From positions 1 through 22,565 of the forward strand of contig JAEYEL010000127.1 in NCBI GenBank assembly GCA_023403475.1: a DNA stretch of 22,565 bases, read 5' to 3'. Below the pieces are notes generated by a model, which saw nothing but the letters and a program-made list of their open reading frames with translations, was not told where the DNA came from and searched no databases. A program made the translations under genes and the position numbers. Origin of the DNA: Actinomycetes bacterium (lineage in GTDB: Bacteria > Actinomycetota > Coriobacteriia > Coriobacteriales > Eggerthellaceae). Shown one piece after another: positions 20,490-22,565 of the stretch (its first letter is position 1; each line of letters opens with the position of its first letter).

Positions 20490-21022
20490 TACGCGAGCTG
20501 AGCGTGCCCGAGCTGATCGAAGTGCTGCATCGGCTTGACTCGCTACTTGATGTGCATATCGAGGTGCGCGCGGTGGACGGCTTCGCTTTGGCGTGGCGCC
20601 ATGTGAGGGAGCATGGTCTCACGGCCGACATCGACACCATCACCGATGACTATCCGAAGTCGGTTATGCGCGCGATAGAACGCGTCGGGGAACAGCTCGG
20701 CTTGGGAAGGTGGTGGCTCAACAACGATGCGGCGGCTGACGATGCGGAGTTCCTTATTGAATCGATGGATTTGAGGTGGGAACTTGTAGACTGCGGATTC
20801 GAACGCATCGATCTCTATATCTGCGAACTCGAGTCGCTGCTCAGGCTCAAACTGGCTGCCCTTGAAGACAGCCAGCTATCGGGGCGTGTGCACGACTTGG
20901 ACGACGCGGTCGCCACGCTCGTGAAGATGGGTGTCACCAAGGACCGTTTCCGCAACGAGTACTCCTACCTGCAATACGATCAGCCTTATGCTTACGGCAT
21001 GATACTGAAGGCTGTGTGGTAG
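20486..21022 (+). CDS. Nucleotidyltransferase-like protein (DUF6036/AbiEii-type), possible toxin
   Basis: This 178-residue protein resembles the minimal nucleotidyltransferase-like proteins of the DUF6036/AbiEii group. T46-A-D48-I-D50 (GLTADIDTIT) matches the T-x-D-I-D catalytic-site motif that follows an Arg/Gly-rich turn. WWLNND (76-81) is the 'dWLN' element, and LESLLRLKLAALEDSQLSGRVHDLDDAVATLVKMGV (116-150) is the C-terminal 'ED(L)LALKLaA...R.KDl.Dl..Ll' segment of this group. The upstream GG/GS of the canonical active site reads DGFALAW, so activity is uncertain. Its start overlaps the HTH gene stop (ATGA). AbiE-type toxins transfer nucleotides to tRNA or similar targets in characterised systems; whether this one does is unknown. 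Confidence 0.65.
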   Translation: MIRELSVPELIEVLHRLDSLLDVHIEVRAVDGFALAWRHVREHGLTADIDTITDDYPKSVMRAIERVGEQLGLGRWWLNNDAAADDAEFLIESMDLRWELVDCGFERIDLYICELESLLRLKLAALEDSQLSGRVHDLDDAVATLVKMGVTKDRFRNEYSYLQYDQPYAYGMILKAVW

Positions 21023-21056
21023 CCTGCTTTGTATTTGTCGCCCTTCGGCACCCTTC

Positions 21057-21095
21057 AAAAACAAAAGCAGGTCGGAGATTCAGCCTCCGACCTGC
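21057..21095 (-). terminator. Rho-independent terminator after tRNA-Thr
   Basis: An 11-base perfect stem, GCAGGTCGGAG (21067-21077) and CTCCGACCTGC (21085-21095), has a seven-base loop. On the minus strand it is followed by TTTTGTTTTT (21066-21057). It terminates the tRNA transcript. It may also slow plus-strand transcripts leaving the nucleotidyltransferase-like gene, although no T-run follows on that side. Confidence 0.9.
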
Positions 21096-21103
21096 GGTTT
21101 CAG

Positions 21104-21178
21104 TGGAGCCAGCGACAGGAATCGAACCCGCAACCCACTGATTACAAATCAGTTGCTCTACCGTTGAGCCACGCTGGC
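21104..21178 (-). tRNA. tRNA-Thr (anticodon UGU)
   Basis: On the minus strand the 75-base gene begins GCCAGCG and ends CGCTGGCTCCA, so the seven-pair acceptor stem is perfect and the CCA end is encoded. The D arm contains GCTCAACGGTAGAGC and the T arm GCGGGTTCGATTCCTGT. The anticodon arm is ACTGA-TTTGTAA-TCAGT with anticodon TGT at 21144-21146, which decodes ACA and, by wobble, other Thr codons. The terminator lies nine bases downstream. A -10-like TACAAT on the minus strand (21209-21214) with an 18-bp palindrome in the leader lies upstream. Confidence 0.96.
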
Positions 21179-21184
21179 GCAAGC

Positions 21185-21202
21185 GCGCGGAAATTTCCGC
21201 GC
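21185..21202. repeat. 18-bp perfect palindrome in the tRNA-Thr leader
   Basis: GCGCGGAAATTTCCGCGC is self-complementary across its whole length. It lies between the putative -10 (21209-21214) and the mature 5' end of tRNA-Thr (21178), so it could fold in the precursor or serve as a protein-binding site. Confidence 0.7.
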
Positions 21203-21208
21203 CTGCGT

Positions 21209-21214
21209 ATTGTA
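21209..21214 (-). promoter_or_regulatory. Putative -10 box for tRNA-Thr
   Basis: TACAAT on the minus strand, about 30 bases before the mature 5' end of the tRNA. The -35 at 17 bases (TTCCCT) is poor. Confidence 0.35.
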
Positions 21215-21377
21215 CGACATCGGTGCGTTTTAGGGAAGAGCATAATGGAGACCACAGAATCAGCTTGCGAAACCAAACGCTCGGCCACGCTCGGCCAAGG
21301 GCACGGCGATGCGCGCATGGAGCTTGGCCGTCTTGCGGGTGCTTGCCAAGCGTCGCGCCCGGCCAAACGTCATGCAG

Positions 21378-21428
21378 GGGCGAGCGTCGCGCACGGGCGA
21401 GCGTCGCGCACGGGTGAGGGGCGCGCAC
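21378..21428. repeat. Three 17-bp tandem repeats downstream of pyrE
   Basis: GGGCGAGCGTCGCGCAC is repeated exactly at 21378-21394 and 21395-21411. A diverged third unit is at 21412-21428. They sit just after the pyrE stop codon on the minus strand. No other feature is seen between the tRNA promoter and pyrE. Confidence 0.75.
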
Positions 21429-21442
21429 GCAAGGGGCGCGCG

Positions 21443-22120
21443 TCACTTCGCGCCGTATCGCTCGTAGTAGGCGTCGATGGCGGCGCGGGTGGCGTCGCCT
21501 ATGACAACGCGGCCTTGCACCTCGCGGTTGTGCAGGTAGGCGGTCACGTCTTCCATGGTCACGATGCTGGCGGTGGGGAATCCGTACAGGTCGGCAATCT
21601 CGTCAAGGGCGCATTTCATGCCGCCTTTGCCCACCTCCATGCGGTTGAGCGACACCATGAGACCCACCACTTCGATGTTCGCCGCAGCGGTGATGAGAGG
21701 GTAGGTCTCCTCGATGGACTTGCCGGAGGTGGTCACGTCCTCCACTATGACCACGCGGTCGCCGTCCGCAAGGACGTGCCCGAGCAGGCTTCCGCCCTCG
21801 CCGTGGTCTTTGGCCTCCTTGCGGTTCGCGCAATAGCGCACTTCCTTGCCATACAGCTCGTACAGCCCTATGGCGCACGCGACGGAAAGCGGAATGCCCT
21901 TGTAGGCAGGCCCGAACACCACGTCGAAATCGAGCCCGAACGCGCTTTCGATGGCTCGGGCGTAGTACAGACCCAAGCGATGCAGCTCGTCGCCGGTCAC
22001 GTAGGCGCCGGCGTTCATGAAAAACGGCGACTTCCGTCCGCTTTTCAAGGTGAACTCGCCGAACTTCAGCACGTCGCTTTCCACCATGAACTCGATGAAC
22101 TCCTGCTTGTACGCTTCCAT
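21443..22120 (-). CDS. pyrE: Orotate phosphoribosyltransferase
   Basis: This 225-residue enzyme converts orotate and PRPP to orotidine 5'-phosphate in pyrimidine synthesis. The PRPP-binding motif VVIVEDVTTSGKS lies near residues 121-133; FTLKSGRKSPFFMNAG and FGPAYKGIPL are further signatures; the NRKEAKDHGEGG loop contains the catalytic Lys and His. Start ATG 22120 is supported by AAAGGAA seven bases upstream. A -10-like TACAAT on the minus strand (22172-22177) precedes it without a clear -35. It stands alone, away from other pyr genes. Confidence 0.94.
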   Translation of the reverse strand: MEAYKQEFIEFMVESDVLKFGEFTLKSGRKSPFFMNAGAYVTGDELHRLGLYYARAIESAFGLDFDVVFGPAYKGIPLSVACAIGLYELYGKEVRYCANRKEAKDHGEGGSLLGHVLADGDRVVIVEDVTTSGKSIEETYPLITAAANIEVVGLMVSLNRMEVGKGGMKCALDEIADLYGFPTASIVTMEDVTAYLHNREVQGRVVIGDATRAAIDAYYERYGAK

Positions 22121-22171
22121 GAGGTTCCTTTCCCCGGTCTTGCCCGTGCGTTTCCTACATCGTTTCCCCGT

Positions 22172-22177
22172 ATTGTA
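22172..22177 (-). promoter_or_regulatory. Putative -10 box for pyrE
   Basis: TACAAT on the minus strand, about 50 bases upstream of the pyrE start. No convincing -35 is seen at 16-18 bases. Confidence 0.3.
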
Positions 22178-22359
22178 CCAATAGTTCGACTGCGTGGGTT
22201 TGCAAAATAAAACAAGCCCGTGAACAGCCCGTGGGCTAAGGTTGCATATAAATGGCGAAAAGCTGCGTGCAAGTGCTTATGTTGAAGGGCTTGGTGATAC
22301 GGGTGGGCGCGAAGCTGCACGAGTGATTTACCAAGAAAAACAGTCTTGCGGGAAGAGCT

Positions 22360-22565
22360 TTGACATCGTTTCTCGCCCTGATGCTTGTTTTCGGCGTTTC
22401 CATGTCGGCTTACGCTGTAGAGCAAACTGATTCGGGTGAATCGGGTGCGGACGCTCCGAGCGAAGCGGAAAGCCCCCAAGCAGAGAACCTCTTCTTCAGC
22501 GGGAATGCTTTCAGCGAGGGCGTGTCCCAGGTGCCGGCGGAACAGCTTGCGTCCGACGGGCAGGC
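22360..22565 (+). CDS. Secreted protein, 5' part only; start codon unclear
   Basis: The frame that reads TTT ACC AAG AAA (from 22327) gives FTKKNSLAGRALTSFLALML and continues VFGVSMSAYAVEQTDSGESG, a textbook signal peptide (basic n-region, hydrophobic core, AYA cleavage site), followed by an acidic Ser/Glu/Ala-rich segment to the window edge. No ATG or GTG precedes it after the in-frame TGA at 22324-22326. The only starts inside are TTG 22360, with GGGAAGAG unusually close, and ATG 22381, which would lose half the signal. An ATG at 22252 reads in the same frame up to that TGA. Either the TTG is used, or the 5' end is damaged. The FFSGN-type segment after the signal is faintly like bactofilin-like surface proteins, but this is weak. 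Confidence 0.5.
   Translation, partial: MTSFLALMLVFGVSMSAYAVEQTDSGESGADAPSEAESPQAENLFFSGNAFSEGVSQVPAEQLASDGQ

Noticed and set aside
21029..22210. Plus-strand open frame running across tRNA-Thr and antisense to pyrE
   Set aside because: It passes through a tRNA gene and the complement of pyrE, and the 17-bp repeats give it its low-complexity sequence.
22201..22330. Possible riboswitch upstream of the secreted protein
   Set aside because: The region has a few short complementary blocks, but I could not match it to c-di-GMP, c-di-AMP, cobalamin or other known aptamer cores.
22066..22479. Minus-strand open frame antisense to the right-edge secreted protein
   Set aside because: It has no ribosome site or recognisable domain and overlaps the pyrE coding region and its promoter.
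1..22565. CRISPR array or insertion sequence
   Set aside because: The repeats present are few, short and adjacent or in genes. No regular repeat-spacer pattern, transposase or terminal inverted repeat pair was seen.

Overview
This GC-rich window looks like chromosomal DNA from an anaerobic actinobacterium of the Coriobacteriia, most likely the Eggerthellaceae. That placement is inferred from gene content (class I fumarase with malate dehydrogenase, tandem DegV proteins, a COG1313 radical SAM protein, the rSAM_link_UDG / SAM_7_link pair), base composition and an actinobacterial/Gram-positive type LexA box. No 16S gene or other decisive marker is present. Most of the sequence is dense, co-directional housekeeping DNA.

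Left part (1-3992): a Phd/YefM-type antitoxin runs off the left edge on the minus strand. It is followed by a 435-base spacer holding a 27-bp direct repeat, and then a C4-dicarboxylate block on the plus strand: mdh, two small cupins and the two subunits of a class I (Fe-S) fumarase. Malate dehydrogenase and fumarase together interconvert oxaloacetate, malate and fumarate.

Centre (4168-17103): tmk-holB-ricT, an order also seen near the origin in Firmicutes, is followed by pncB (NAD salvage), two tandem DegV fatty-acid-binding proteins, a degenerate 3-hydroxyisobutyrate-dehydrogenase-like protein with a Cys-rich tail, a PflX-like radical SAM protein, a complete polar amino acid ABC importer (lipoprotein, permease, ATPase) and an uncharacterised ATP-grasp enzyme.

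Right part (17163-22565): a minus-strand two-gene operon encodes an uncharacterised predicted DNA-repair pair, a radical SAM protein with a helix-hairpin-helix and a DUF4130/SAM_7_link protein. Its promoter (TTGACA-17-TATTAT) is followed directly by a near-consensus LexA box, the radical SAM protein carries a candidate sliding-clamp motif, and the second gene contains a perfect parS site inside its coding sequence. Divergent from it, a well-formed promoter drives a small HTH protein plus a nucleotidyltransferase-like protein, resembling a toxin-antitoxin pair. Four 10-bp tandem repeats lie between the two promoters. Then come tRNA-Thr(UGU) with a strong terminator, pyrE, and the 5' end of a secreted protein whose start is interrupted by an in-frame stop.

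The best candidates for something undescribed are the SOS-controlled radical SAM/DUF4130 pair, the neighbouring HTH-nucleotidyltransferase pair with its phased repeats, and the ATP-grasp enzyme beside the amino acid importer. All functional statements come from reading motifs by eye; no database search was run.
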